A stretch of 64,000 nt of DNA from Candidatus Macondimonas diazotrophica (GTDB lineage: Bacteria > Pseudomonadota > Gammaproteobacteria > UBA5335). The position numbers were made by a program, and so were the translations under genes. A model generated the notes under the pieces. It did not search any database, was not told the DNA's origin, and saw only the letters and a list, made by a program, of their open reading frames with translations. The stretch covers positions 124,001-188,000 of the forward strand of contig NZ_SRIO01000001.1 in assembly GCF_004684205.1 (NCBI RefSeq). Reading direction: 5' to 3'. Positions 8,007-16,725 of this stretch are shown in pieces (positions within the stretch are counted from its first letter, which is position 1; every line of letters starts with the position of its first letter).

Positions 8007-8972
8007 ATGGCTCCAGTGCATCCCGAAAAAAACCCGTCCGCCGATCCCCTGAACATCGATTTTTGCGGATTGGCGTTTACAAATCCGATCGTCCTGTTAT
8101 CCGGCTGTGTTGGATTCGGAGAGGAGTATACGCGGGTGGCGGGGTTCTCCAACCGGGACGTGGGTGCGATCTGTCTGAAGGGCACCACGGCAACGGCCCG
8201 CTTGGGCAATGCGCCGCATCGCATCGCGGAAACCACGGGCGGCATGCTCAATGCGATCGGGCTGCAGAACCCTGGTGTGGAAGTGGTGGTGCGCGACATC
8301 CTGCCCACGCTCGATTTCTCTGAAACTCGATTCATCGCCAACGTATCGGGATCGACAGTGGAGGAATACGCCGAGGTCACGCGGCGATTCGATGATTCGC
8401 CCATTGATGCCATCGAAATCAACATTTCCTGCCCCAACGTCAAAGAAGGCGGTGTGGCCTTCGGTAACGACCCGGATATGTCCGCACGCGTGGTCGCCGC
8501 GTGCCGACGCGAAACCCGCAAACCCCTGATTACCAAGCTCTCCCCGAACCAGACGGACATCCAGGCCAATGCACGCCGCTGCATCGACGCGGGAACCGAT
8601 GCATTCGCTGTCATCAACACACTGCAAGGCATGGCCATCGATCTGCGCACACGCCAACCCATCCTCGGCAATGTGCAAGGCGGACTGTCGGGTCCGGCCA
8701 TCAAGCCAATCGCTCTGTTGCGGGTTTTCCAGGTCGCGCAGGTGGCACAGCCGCATGGAATTCCCATCATCGGCCAAGGCGGGATTTCCAGCGCCGAGGA
8801 TGCACTGGAGTTTCTCGCAGCGGGCGCCACCGCGATCGGCATCGGCACCGCGTTGTTCTACGATCCGCTCATCGCGCCCAAAATCACCGCTGGAATGCGC
8901 ACCTACCTCCAAATGCATGGCATGGCGAACATCTCCCAATTGGTTGGAAGCCTGCGATTATCACCCCCGTGA
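8007..8972 (+). CDS. pyrD: Dihydroorotate dehydrogenase, class 1B-like catalytic subunit
   Basis: Oxidises dihydroorotate to orotate in pyrimidine synthesis. From ATG at 8007, preceded by AAGGA, it is 321 residues. The active-site base is a cysteine, C142 in NISCPNVKEGG, which marks class 1; class 2 membrane enzymes use serine. FMN-site segments include CLKGTT near the N-terminus, KLSPNQTDI, GGLSGPAIKP and GQGGISSAEDALEF. The sequence resembles 1B enzymes, which normally pair with an FAD/2Fe-2S PyrK subunit. No pyrK-like gene lies in this window. An upstream ATG at 7962 would overlap trmL and has no clear ribosome site. Confidence 0.88.
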   Translation: MAPVHPEKNPSADPLNIDFCGLAFTNPIVLLSGCVGFGEEYTRVAGFSNRDVGAICLKGTTATARLGNAPHRIAETTGGMLNAIGLQNPGVEVVVRDILPTLDFSETRFIANVSGSTVEEYAEVTRRFDDSPIDAIEINISCPNVKEGGVAFGNDPDMSARVVAACRRETRKPLITKLSPNQTDIQANARRCIDAGTDAFAVINTLQGMAIDLRTRQPILGNVQGGLSGPAIKPIALLRVFQVAQVAQPHGIPIIGQGGISSAEDALEFLAAGATAIGIGTALFYDPLIAPKITAGMRTYLQMHGMANISQLVGSLRLSPP

Positions 8973-9205
8973 TCTCCCCCCGGGCGGGCGCCTCTTGACG
9001 CGGTCAGCCGTGTCGAAAATTTTTAATGTATTGCCGCATGAATAGGTGCATACTAACCGTACCGATTCGCTCCGGTGGCTCGGTTTCGTCGCTGCGCAGG
9101 TTTTCCGGCGCCGTGATTGTTCGGTGTGGCGAGGCGTTTCAGGTTTTCGCCACGGTCACAGGCGGCCGTTTGGGTCACCTGATTTTTTTGTTTAGGAATC
9201 TGTTT
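8973..9205 (+). other. Long leader or intergenic region ahead of the RRM gene
   Basis: These 233 bases carry no convincing gene. An open frame starting at 9026 runs in phase into the RRM gene, but its translation has no recognisable domain. A TTGACG hexamer at 8996-9001 resembles a -35, but no good -10 sits at the right spacing. A long untranslated leader would fit a cold-induced RNA-binding protein gene; that is inference. Confidence 0.4.
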
Positions 9206-9502
9206 ATGCCTAAGTCCATTTATGTCGGTAACCTGCCTTTTAATGCTACCGAAGACGAAGTCCGCAGCTTGTTCGAAGCACATGGCAGCGTGCTTTCCGT
9301 CAAGCTGATCTCGGATCGTGAAACGGGTCGTCCGCGCGGCTTCGGCTTCGTGGAAATGGAATCGTCCGATGCAGCCGCCGCCATCAGCGCCTTGGATGGG
9401 GCCGATATGAATGGCCGCAGCCTGCGCGTGAATGAAGCCATGGATCGGGCGGCTGGCCCAGGTGGTCCGCGTCGCGGTCCTGGCGGTCCCCGTCGTTTCT
9501 GA
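9206..9502 (+). CDS. Small RRM-domain RNA-binding protein
   Basis: Single RNA recognition motif protein of 98 residues, like the glycine-tailed Rbp proteins of cyanobacteria and proteobacteria. RNP2 is IYVGNL (residues 5-10) and RNP1 is RGFGFVEM (about 44-51), both intact. After the RRM comes a short Gly/Pro/Arg tail ending GGPRRF. It probably binds RNA, as chaperone or cold-response factor; targets are unknown. The ATG at 9206 is chosen because the RRM begins immediately, and AGGA lies about ten bases upstream. A strong terminator follows, so the gene is likely monocistronic. Confidence 0.93.
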   Translation: MPKSIYVGNLPFNATEDEVRSLFEAHGSVLSVKLISDRETGRPRGFGFVEMESSDAAAAISALDGADMNGRSLRVNEAMDRAAGPGGPRRGPGGPRRF

Positions 9503-9554
9503 TTCACGCGCCGCTCAGGCAATACAGCTCGATCGAATCGTCGATCTGTAAACT

Positions 9555-9584
9555 AAAAGGCCGGTCTTGCGACCGGCCTTTTTT
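9555..9584 (+). terminator. Rho-independent terminator after the RRM gene
   Basis: A perfect 12-bp stem (9555-9566 with 9571-9582) closes a TTGC loop and runs into six T residues. GC-rich stem plus T tract is the textbook form. The A-rich left arm means it may also work for transcripts arriving from the opposite strand. Confidence 0.93.
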
Positions 9585-9610
9585 GTGCTCGTTGATGCTC
9601 GGCGTGTCGA

Positions 9611-10894
9611 TTACAGCGCCGTCACCTGAGCCTTCACCGGCGTGCTGAGCTCCTTCATTGCGGCAGTCGGATCATTGCCTTTCCACAGATTGTCGCCAAA
9701 GTACAACTTGACGATCAGGTCCAGATCGACACCGGTCGGAATGTCGGTGAGCGCCCAGCCGACCTGCGGATGGCTGCCCTTGAAGCGCTCCGGCTCGTCC
9801 GGCTCATCGCCGTTGCCTGCATCTTTATACAGCGCGTCCAGATTCGCCTTCACGCCCGGCGTGACGGAAAAGAACGCGCCAATATCAAACCCATCGGGAT
9901 GGCTGCCACTTAGCCAGTTGTCCTTCAAAGAGGCCTTCAGGGGCTGGGCAGCCTTCTTGCCGGAGATGACCGGCTGGGGGGTCAGCGCGGTGCGAACCAT
10001 GGCGCCGTCGAGCTCATGGAAGTCCAACGAGATTTCGATGGCCAGATCGCTCAGCGCGGAAGCCGCCGACGGAATGGTTGCCAGGACCGGAACCTCGAAG
10101 GAATTCGCCGAGGCCACGAAGTCCGCAGCGGCAGACAGCAGCTGGATGCCCAGGATGGAAATGGAAGCGTCGGCCTCGACGATGCTGCGCACCGGCCCGT
10201 TTTTCACGGCGATGACCTTGTTCGGGACCATGTTGTTATTGATGGTGGCCCGGATGAAACCCAGCTTCGCCCGCACACGCAGTTTCATGGTATCGAGAAT
10301 GGTGCGATCTTCCTTGAAGGTCTTGACCTTCATATCGCTCCAACTCAGCGGTTTATTGGGATCGAGCTGCAGGCTCCAGTTTTCTGTCTTGACCAAGCCG
10401 GTCTTCTGATCATACCGGGCATAGACCTTGTCGCTGCGCTCGGCGTTGCCCTCGACTACATAAGCATAGCCGGTGACTCCGCCGTCGCTGAGCTTGAGCT
10501 CCGAAACGACCTTGCCTGCAGCCGACAGCATTTCCGGGCTGGCCTTGGGGCCGGTATCCTTCAGCATGAACACCAGCTCGTCCTTATCGTCGAGCTTACC
10601 TTCCGTACCATCGATCTTGAGCTTGCCACCCGGGACATAAGGGAAGCCACGCTCATTCATGTCATCGAACTGGAACGGGATGGCTGCGAGTTTGTCGCCG
10701 GATACCACCATGACCGAATAGTCGCTGAACGACTGCCCCTTGAGCGCAGCCAGATCGCTGCCTCGGACGGTCACGACTTCCATGGCCTGGGCAGCACTCA
10801 GGTTCCCTTCCGGAGCGGCATGCGCCAAGCCGGCGCAGGCCAGGACACCCAGTCCTGCCACCGCCTTGCGGGCGAACTGCTTGGATTTGTACAT
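9611..10894 (-). CDS. Exported protein of unknown function
   Basis: I do not recognise this family. From the ATG at 10894 it has 427 residues and a clean signal peptide: a positive start (MYKSKQFARK), a hydrophobic core and an AHA-A cleavage site near residue 23. The mature part has no further membrane helix and no cysteine motif, so it is probably periplasmic. It is rich in beta-type sequence, with segments such as IPFQFDDMNERGFPYVP and DDKDELVFMLKDTGP. GGAGG lies about 11 bases upstream of the start, with no better ATG. It is divergent from a QseBC-like two-component pair 283 bp away, so it may be that system's target. Confidence 0.75.
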   Translation of the reverse strand: MYKSKQFARKAVAGLGVLACAGLAHAAPEGNLSAAQAMEVVTVRGSDLAALKGQSFSDYSVMVVSGDKLAAIPFQFDDMNERGFPYVPGGKLKIDGTEGKLDDKDELVFMLKDTGPKASPEMLSAAGKVVSELKLSDGGVTGYAYVVEGNAERSDKVYARYDQKTGLVKTENWSLQLDPNKPLSWSDMKVKTFKEDRTILDTMKLRVRAKLGFIRATINNNMVPNKVIAVKNGPVRSIVEADASISILGIQLLSAAADFVASANSFEVPVLATIPSAASALSDLAIEISLDFHELDGAMVRTALTPQPVISGKKAAQPLKASLKDNWLSGSHPDGFDIGAFFSVTPGVKANLDALYKDAGNGDEPDEPERFKGSHPQVGWALTDIPTGVDLDLIVKLYFGDNLWKGNDPTAAMKELSTPVKAQVTAL

Positions 10895-11177
10895 GACGAA
10901 ATGATCCTCCTCGATCCATTGAGAAAACAGCTTGTATATCGCTTCTATATCACTTGTATGTTGAATGCCATCCCCGCTCCGTGGCTGATGCGTCCAGCCG
11001 GCCCAGTCGCTGGCGCAATCCTTGATGATCAGTCGGATGGGGCATTTCATTGTAGCCGACTCCGCTGGTCTTTGTTGCGCCGAAAGGCCGCCTGAATGGC
11101 TCCAGATCCAAGGCCATCAAGGATCCATCCAGGCGACGCGCTGAACAAGGCCTGTCCAGCAGGCTAACATACATCGC

Positions 11178-11843
11178 ATGCGGCTATTGATCGTTGAAGA
11201 TGATCTGGATCTTGGCGCGGCGTTGTCCAGTGCGCTGCGTCATACCGGGCATCAGCTGGGTTGGGCCCAGTCCGCTGGCCATGCACGTGACCTGCTGCAG
11301 GCCGAGGTCTATGACGCGCTGCTGCTTGATCTGGGGCTTCCGGGTGAGGATGGACTGCACTTCTTGAAGCGTCTGCGTGCAGCGGGGTACAGCGAACCGG
11401 TGATCATCCTGACGGCGCGTGATGCGATCGAGGAGCGCGTTCTCGGACTGGATGCCGGCGCGGATGACTATCTGGTCAAGCCCTTTTCGATCGACGAATT
11501 GTCTGCGCGTCTACGGGCCGTACAGCGTCGCCGCCAGGGGCAGCACCAAGGCCGGCTCGTCCATGGTGCCCTGACGCTGGATCCGGCCTCCATGCAGGTA
11601 TGCTACGACGACCGGACCATCGAGCTCAGCCGCCGCGAGTTTGCGCTGCTCCAGATCCTGCTGACCCACGTTGGGCGGGTATTGTCGCGCGCCGAACTGG
11701 AAGAAGCACTTTACGGCTGGGGGCAGGATGTCGAAAGCAACACCATCGAGGTGCATATCCACCATTTGCGTCGCAAGCTGAACCCGAGCTTGATTCGAAC
11801 CATCCGCGGCGTCGGCTACCTGATCGAACGCCCCTCGGCATGA
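11178..11843 (+). CDS. OmpR-family response regulator (QseB/PmrA-like)
   Basis: DNA-binding response regulator of 221 residues. The receiver domain has acidic residues VEDD (6-9), phospho-acceptor D51 in LLLDLGLPGEDG, T in ILTARDA and K in YLVKPF. The C-terminal winged helix shows LSRREFALLQILL, the recognition-helix region NTIEVHIHHLRRKL and IRGVGYLIE. It overlaps the kinase gene by four bases (ATGA), so the pair is translationally coupled. No Shine-Dalgarno precedes the ATG; a TAACAT-like hexamer sits seven bases upstream. The signal sensed and the regulon are unknown. Confidence 0.93.
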   Translation: MRLLIVEDDLDLGAALSSALRHTGHQLGWAQSAGHARDLLQAEVYDALLLDLGLPGEDGLHFLKRLRAAGYSEPVIILTARDAIEERVLGLDAGADDYLVKPFSIDELSARLRAVQRRRQGQHQGRLVHGALTLDPASMQVCYDDRTIELSRREFALLQILLTHVGRVLSRAELEEALYGWGQDVESNTIEVHIHHLRRKLNPSLIRTIRGVGYLIERPSA

Positions 11844-13201
11844 AAAGCATCCGCATACAGCTGCTGCTGGGCCTGCTGCTCATCCTGACCGGCCTCACAG
11901 TTCTGGACAGCGCCTGGAGCTATCGAGACACCTATCACGAAACCGAGGAAATCTTCGATGCACACCTCGCCCAGTACGCGCGCATCGTCCACAATCTGCT
12001 GGCTGACGCACTTCCCGCCGTCTCCCAGCCTCCTTTAGTCTGGTCCGCACCGATCGAACCCAAGGGAATCGGCCATGCCTATGAGCGAAAACTCAGCTTT
12101 CAGGTCTGGCGTGAAACCGAGCTGATCGCGCGATCCGCATCCGCACCGCCCGATCAGTCCTATGCGCCGCTGACACCGGGTTATCAGGATGCACGATGGG
12201 AAGCATCCGACTGGCGCGTGTTCACCCTGCCGGATCCCGATCATGGCCTGATGATCCAAGTTGCCGAACGGGGCGATGTCCGGGGCGAGATGGCCGAACT
12301 GATCGCGCGCCGCACGCTCAGCAAGAGCCTGGCATTGATTCCACTCGCCGCCCTGCTCATTACAGGGCTGGTTGGCTACCGGCTGTCGCCTCTGAAAACG
12401 CTGGGAATCGACATCACGCGACGCCGACCGAATCGGCTTGAGCCTTTGGCGACCTCGGGACTGCCCAGTGAACTGCGCCCGATCGTCGGCGCCATCAATG
12501 GCCTGATGCTGCGCCTGGACCAGGCCTTGGCCCAGGAGCGGCGCTTCACCAGCGACGCCGCCCATGAACTGCGCACCCCACTGGGCTTGGTCCGGCTTCA
12601 AATCGAAGCGTTTGATCCCCACGCCAGCGAAGCGGAACGCACCGCAGCCAAGAACGAACTGCTTCGCGGCATCGACCGGCTATCCCGGACCGTCACCCAG
12701 ATGCTTCAGCTCGCCCGACTCGAGCAGGGGCAAAATGGGCTCCCCATCGGCAGCGTCGATCTGACCGCACTGGTAACCTCCGCCATTGCGGAGATGGCAC
12801 CGGCTGCACTGGAAAAGAAACAGGAGCTGGGCCTCGACGCACCTGAAACACCCTGCCTGCTTCAGCATGCCCATGCTGACGCGCTGGCCGTGATGCTGCG
12901 CAACCTGCTCGACAATGCCATCCGCTACACTACCGCGGAAGGAACCATTAACGTCGCGCTCAGTGTTGAGAACGGCATGGCGCAGCTGGTCATTGAGGAT
13001 AACGGCCCGGGCATTCCGGAAACCTTGCGCCAACGGGTTTGGGAACGCTTCTTCCGCCCCCCCGGCATGCAAGCACCGGGCTCGGGACTGGGCCTTTCAA
13101 TCGTGCGTCGTGTTCTGGATCTGCATGGCGGTACCGCACATCTCGAGACCGGAACACACGGCCGCGGCCTGCGCGTTGCAATCCGGCTCCCAAGGGCCTG
13201 A
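11840..13201 (+). CDS. QseC-like sensor histidine kinase
   Basis: Inner-membrane kinase of 453 residues. The first transmembrane helix is about residues 7-23 and the second about 163-181, framing a periplasmic sensor domain of roughly 135 residues. Then come a HAMP-like linker, the H-box DAAHELRTPLG with H242, an N-box LLDNAIRYT, and G-boxes EDNGPGIP and GSGLGLSIV. The layout matches the QseC/TctE group. It begins inside the last codon of the regulator gene (ATGA overlap). The ligand cannot be inferred from the periplasmic part. Confidence 0.92.
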   Translation: MKSIRIQLLLGLLLILTGLTVLDSAWSYRDTYHETEEIFDAHLAQYARIVHNLLADALPAVSQPPLVWSAPIEPKGIGHAYERKLSFQVWRETELIARSASAPPDQSYAPLTPGYQDARWEASDWRVFTLPDPDHGLMIQVAERGDVRGEMAELIARRTLSKSLALIPLAALLITGLVGYRLSPLKTLGIDITRRRPNRLEPLATSGLPSELRPIVGAINGLMLRLDQALAQERRFTSDAAHELRTPLGLVRLQIEAFDPHASEAERTAAKNELLRGIDRLSRTVTQMLQLARLEQGQNGLPIGSVDLTALVTSAIAEMAPAALEKKQELGLDAPETPCLLQHAHADALAVMLRNLLDNAIRYTTAEGTINVALSVENGMAQLVIEDNGPGIPETLRQRVWERFFRPPGMQAPGSGLGLSIVRRVLDLHGGTAHLETGTHGRGLRVAIRLPRA

Positions 13202-13524
13202 CACAAGAAGCGCCGGCTCGAGGAGTCGCCTGTATCGATGTGAACGACGGGGAAACCGGCACATGCGCGAACCGCCATGCCGACGCGGTCGTGGCAGCCT
13301 CTGGGCGGCGCGCTCGCTGCGCACTCAGGCGAAGGTCCAGCGGGAACGACGACCCTGCACGGCCATGGTGGCGGCGCATCACCCGGAAGGCCGGCACGGC
13401 CAGGCACGTTTCCTGCGACGTTCTGGAGCCGGCCCCATGCTGAGCACGCGTCGCTTCCGGGCTTCACCCTGGCGCGAAATCCATCTTACGCCTGATCCGT
13501 GCTCCGCCTCATCTGATGCCTCGG
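13202..13524. other. Gene-free stretch between two convergent genes
   Basis: No open frame here has convincing domain or signal features. The frames that cross it are shadows or Arg-, Pro- and Gly-rich readings of GC-rich DNA. No tRNA and no hairpin with a T tract is seen. It may hold the 3' untranslated regions of the kinase gene and rhlE. Confidence 0.5.
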
Positions 13525-14793
13525 TTAGATGGGGCGGCGGCCGTTCCCGCTCCTTCTAGGGCGCTGACCGGGCACACTGTCGGACGCCGATCGCGGTGAT
13601 GGATGCTGACCCGGACGGCGCCCACGCGGCGGGCTTGGATGGGTCTGTTGCTCGCCGGCCAAGGGCGCCGATCCGGGCTCGAAACCGGCGATGACACTCG
13701 ACGGAATATCGCACCGCAACAGTCGCTGAATGTCCCGCAGCAAAGGCCGCTCATCCAGGCTGACCAGCGAAATCGCCTCGCCACAGCTGCCGGCACGGCC
13801 GGTACGCCCGATCCGGTGCACGTAATCCTCGGGCACGTTCGGCAGCTCGTGATTGATGACATAAGGCAGCCGATCGATATCGATGCCGCGCGCTGCAATA
13901 TCTGTAGCGACCAGCAACCGGACCTGTCCACTCTTGAAGTCCGCCAGGGCCTTGGTGCGTGCATTCTGGGATTTATTCCCATGGATGGCAGCGGTTTGGA
14001 TTCCGGCTCTGGCCAGCTGATCAGCCAAGCGATTCGCGCCATGTTTGGTGCGCGTGAACACCAGCACCTGATGCCAGTCGCCGGCGTGGACCAAATGGGC
14101 GATCAGCGCACTCTTGCGCGCCTTGTCGACCGGGTGCACGCGTTGGGCAATCTGCACCGCTGTCGTGTTGCGCGGTGTCACTTCCACCGTAGCCGGCTGT
14201 TTCAGCAGGTTGTGCGCCAGCGCGCGAATCGGGTCACTGAAAGTGGCCGAAAACAGTAAGGTTTGCCGCTGGCGGGGCAGGATGCCAATCAGTCGCCTGA
14301 TATCGTGGATGAAGCCCATGTCGAGCATGCGGTCGGCTTCGTCCAAAACCAGGGTCTCGATTCCGCTGAGATCGACGGTGCGCTGCTTGGCGTGATCCAG
14401 CAGGCGGCCCGGCGTCGCCACGATCAGATCGACCCCCCGACGCAGCCGCTCGATCTGCGGATTGATCCCGACGCCGCCAAAGATCACGGCGCTGCGCAGC
14501 CGCAGATGACGCCCGTAGGTATCCACTGATTCGGCCACCTGGGCCGCCAGCTCACGCGTTGGAACCAGAATCAACGCCCGCGGAGAATGCCCATGCCCGC
14601 TCGCCAGTCGATGCAGGATCGGCAGCACGAATGCCGCGGTCTTTCCCGTTCCGGTCTGCGCAGCGGCCAGCAGGTCGCGCCCTTCCAAAACCAAAGGAAT
14701 CGCCTGCGCCTGAATCGGCGTCGGCTCAGCGTAACCGGCCTCCGACAAAGCACGTAGCAGCTCGGCGCCAAGGCCCAGGGTTTGAAAACTCAT
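13525..14793 (-). CDS. rhlE: DEAD-box RNA helicase RhlE
   Basis: ATP-dependent RNA helicase of 422 residues. Motifs in order: the Q motif [10 protein letters not shown], Walker [25 protein letters not shown], the DEAD box [13 protein letters not shown] in LLFSATFS, and motif [12 protein letters not shown]. The basic tail, rich in R, P and G, is typical of RhlE. Two adjacent ATGs compete (14796 and 14793); AGGAG is four and seven bases upstream respectively, and I prefer the second. Proposed roles of the family are ribosome maturation and RNA turnover, often in the cold. Confidence 0.93.
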   Translation of the reverse strand: MSFQTLGLGAELLRALSEAGYAEPTPIQAQAIPLVLEGRDLLAAAQTGTGKTAAFVLPILHRLASGHGHSPRALILVPTRELAAQVAESVDTYGRHLRLRSAVIFGGVGINPQIERLRRGVDLIVATPGRLLDHAKQRTVDLSGIETLVLDEADRMLDMGFIHDIRRLIGILPRQRQTLLFSATFSDPIRALAHNLLKQPATVEVTPRNTTAVQIAQRVHPVDKARKSALIAHLVHAGDWHQVLVFTRTKHGANRLADQLARAGIQTAAIHGNKSQNARTKALADFKSGQVRLLVATDIAARGIDIDRLPYVINHELPNVPEDYVHRIGRTGRAGSCGEAISLVSLDERPLLRDIQRLLRCDIPSSVIAGFEPGSAPLAGEQQTHPSPPRGRRPGQHPSPRSASDSVPGQRPRRSGNGRRPI

Positions 14794-15026
14794 CATTATG
14801 CTCCTGAACGCCACCCCATCGCATGCACTGCGATGCCGGTTCAGGAGGCGGAAGAATCATCAGTCAAGCGAACACTGCAAACCCACCGAGCCTAGGCGCG
14901 ATGCAGGCCGGCACGAGGCTAACCATGAACCGGTGAGAATTCCCGGGTTTCATCCGGTCCAGCACTCCCACAGGGAACGCCAGTCTGGCTGATCCGGGTC
15001 AAGAACCCGGAGACCGGGGTTTAAAG

Positions 15027-15103
15027 TGGCGCGCCCGGAAGGATTCGAACCTCCGACCACCTGGTTCGTAGCCAGGTACTCTATCCAGCTGAGCTACGGG
15101 CGC
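15027..15103 (-). tRNA. tRNA-Arg (anticodon ACG)
   Basis: Complete cloverleaf on the minus strand, 77 bases including an encoded CCA (15027-15029). The acceptor stem GCGCCCG pairs with CGGGCGC, G is the discriminator, the D-arm contains AGCTCAGCTGGATAGAG, and the T-arm carries GGTTCGAATCC. The anticodon loop between CCTGG and CCAGG reads CTACGAA, giving anticodon ACG, wobble-edited to ICG in bacteria. Confidence 0.97.
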
Positions 15104-15173
15104 GTTGAACCGCGAATTATCGAGAGGCGGTCCCTTCCTGTCAAGGAGATTCTGCGAGAACCATCCACTCGGT

Positions 15174-15827
15174 CTAACGCGATCCTTTGATGAACTGGGT
15201 GGAAGCCTGTTTTTGACCCGCCATGACCGCTTGCACGCAGGGCCTTTCCTGCAAGCGCGCCAGATAGCCCGCGAGCTCGGGCAGAATAGCCAGCAGATTC
15301 TCCCCATAGACCCGGCGCGTCGCCAGCGAGACCACCGGCAGGTGAACGACCGCCGCCAAATCGGCCAAGGAGAGCGTCTCCCCCGAAAGATAGGCGTCAA
15401 AACGCGCCAGGTGGCCGAATGCGGCGCAGGCCTTTTCCAGCTGTGCACGCACCTCTCCGCTGATTTCCTCGCTCACCGAACCGCCGAAAAAGGCCGCCGG
15501 ATAAAGCCGCCGAGCCGGCAACTCGAGATACAGCTCGATGATCCGCATGAGTTCGCGCGTTTTGGCCCGGGTGAACGGATCGCCGGGATAGAGTGAAGGC
15601 TCCGGATGGGTTTCCTCCAGATACTCGAGGATCACCTGGGATTCACTGAGATAGCGTCCGTCATCGACCTCCAGACCGGGAATCTTCCCCATCGGACTTT
15701 TCAGGAGAAAGTCCGGCCGTGCCGGTGGGAATACCGGAATCTCCTCGAACGGCAAGCCTTTTTCAAGCAGCACGAGCTTGACGAGGTTGTAGTAATTGCT
15801 CAGCCCAAAACCGTAGATCTTGTACAT
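15174..15827 (-). CDS. Glutathione S-transferase family protein
   Basis: Cytoplasmic GST-fold protein of 217 residues. The N-terminal thioredoxin-like domain starts at MYKIYGFGLSNYYNLVKL. It includes SPMGKIPGLEVDDGRYLSES, with the cis-proline and the acidic-serine site that binds the gamma-glutamyl part of glutathione. The C-terminal helical domain holds LSLADLAAVVHLP with the conserved aspartate. The class cannot be fixed by eye. ATG at 15827 is chosen because the fold starts at once; the frame is open further upstream. It lies 13 bp after an SDR gene on the same strand, so the two are probably cotranscribed. Confidence 0.88.
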   Translation of the reverse strand: MYKIYGFGLSNYYNLVKLVLLEKGLPFEEIPVFPPARPDFLLKSPMGKIPGLEVDDGRYLSESQVILEYLEETHPEPSLYPGDPFTRAKTRELMRIIELYLELPARRLYPAAFFGGSVSEEISGEVRAQLEKACAAFGHLARFDAYLSGETLSLADLAAVVHLPVVSLATRRVYGENLLAILPELAGYLARLQERPCVQAVMAGQKQASTQFIKGSR

Positions 15828-15840
15828 CGCGCCTTCCGGG

Positions 15841-16614
15841 TCAGACCGTGAGACCGCCATCGGCCACAAATACCCCACCCGTGCAGTATGTCGAGGCCTC
15901 GGATGCCAGAAACACCGCCAGACCAGCCAGATCCTGGGGCATGCCGATCCGGCTGATGGGCGCCATCGCAAGCGCCTGCTTGAGCACTTGATCGTTTTGC
16001 CACAACGCCTGGCTGAACTTGGTCTTGATGAGACCTGGGCAGATCGCATTGGCCCGGATGCCCATGCCGCCCCACTCCTTGGCCATGACCTTGGTCAGAC
16101 TGATCAAGGCCGACTTGCTGACGCTGTAGAGGCCCAGCATGCGCTCCGGATTAAGGCCGCCAACGCTGGCGATATTGATGATCGAACCGCCCCCACGGCT
16201 GCGCATGATCGGCACCGCCCGTTTGCACAGCTCCAGCGGGCCTTGCACGTTGACCGCCATGATCTTCTGAAAGACCGATTCATCGGCATTCATCATCGGC
16301 CCGAAGACCGGATTGGTCGCCGCATTGTTGACGATGATGTCGACGCCGCCGTGACGGGCGACGACCTTGTCCACCAGCGTGCGCGCCTGCTCCATATCAC
16401 CCATGTGGGCCGCTTCGGCGCTGGCCTGCACACCCGCGCTGGTCAGTTGGTCGGCCACGGACTGTACGGCCTCGATGCGGCGGCTGGAGACCACGACCGT
16501 GGCACCGAATTCACCCAGTCCACGGGCAATCGCCTCCCCGATTCCCTTGCTGGCCCCGGTCACCACCGCGACCTTGCCGGTCAGATCGAATCGTTGTTTG
16601 AGATTTTCAGCCAT
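15841..16614 (-). CDS. SDR family oxidoreductase
   Basis: Classical short-chain dehydrogenase/reductase, 257 residues. The cofactor loop is TGASKGIG (19-26), followed by VNNAA (about 95-99). The catalytic set is S150 with Y163 and K167 in YSVSK. The C-terminus GGVFVADGGLTV is the usual SDR end. An arginine pair after the second strand (SSRR) suggests NADP preference. Family members reduce 3-keto acids, alcohols or sugars. Its setting, between a GST, a second SDR and an acyl-CoA dehydrogenase, hints at lipid or xenobiotic metabolism but does not fix the substrate. Confidence 0.9.
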   Translation of the reverse strand: MAENLKQRFDLTGKVAVVTGASKGIGEAIARGLGEFGATVVVSSRRIEAVQSVADQLTSAGVQASAEAAHMGDMEQARTLVDKVVARHGGVDIIVNNAATNPVFGPMMNADESVFQKIMAVNVQGPLELCKRAVPIMRSRGGGSIINIASVGGLNPERMLGLYSVSKSALISLTKVMAKEWGGMGIRANAICPGLIKTKFSQALWQNDQVLKQALAMAPISRIGMPQDLAGLAVFLASEASTYCTGGVFVADGGLTV

Positions 16615-16725
16615 GTTGAATCCCTATCCTTGGGACTGAACCGTGTTCATGGTCCCTCATTGCGCATCGGCCCGGACGGCCGGTCCTGCTGGACTGTCTG
16701 TGCAAACGGAACCCCGTCGTGCCGG

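Noticed and set aside
7466-8848. 460-residue open frame on minus spanning pyrD
   Set aside because: Only the last ~170 residues (trmL) show a domain. The rest is a shadow of pyrD, whose protein is well conserved on plus.
8996-9028. TTGACG with TTTAAT as promoter of the RRM gene
   Set aside because: The spacing is 21 bases, too long; no better -10 at 16-18 bases.
13039-13443. Possible gene between the sensor kinase and rhlE
   Set aside because: Translations are low-complexity Arg/Ala/Pro without domain, signal or ribosome site.
15027-15103. tRNA-Arg as integration site of a mobile element
   Set aside because: Flanking genes are ordinary chromosomal ones and no integrase or duplicated tRNA 3' end is present.
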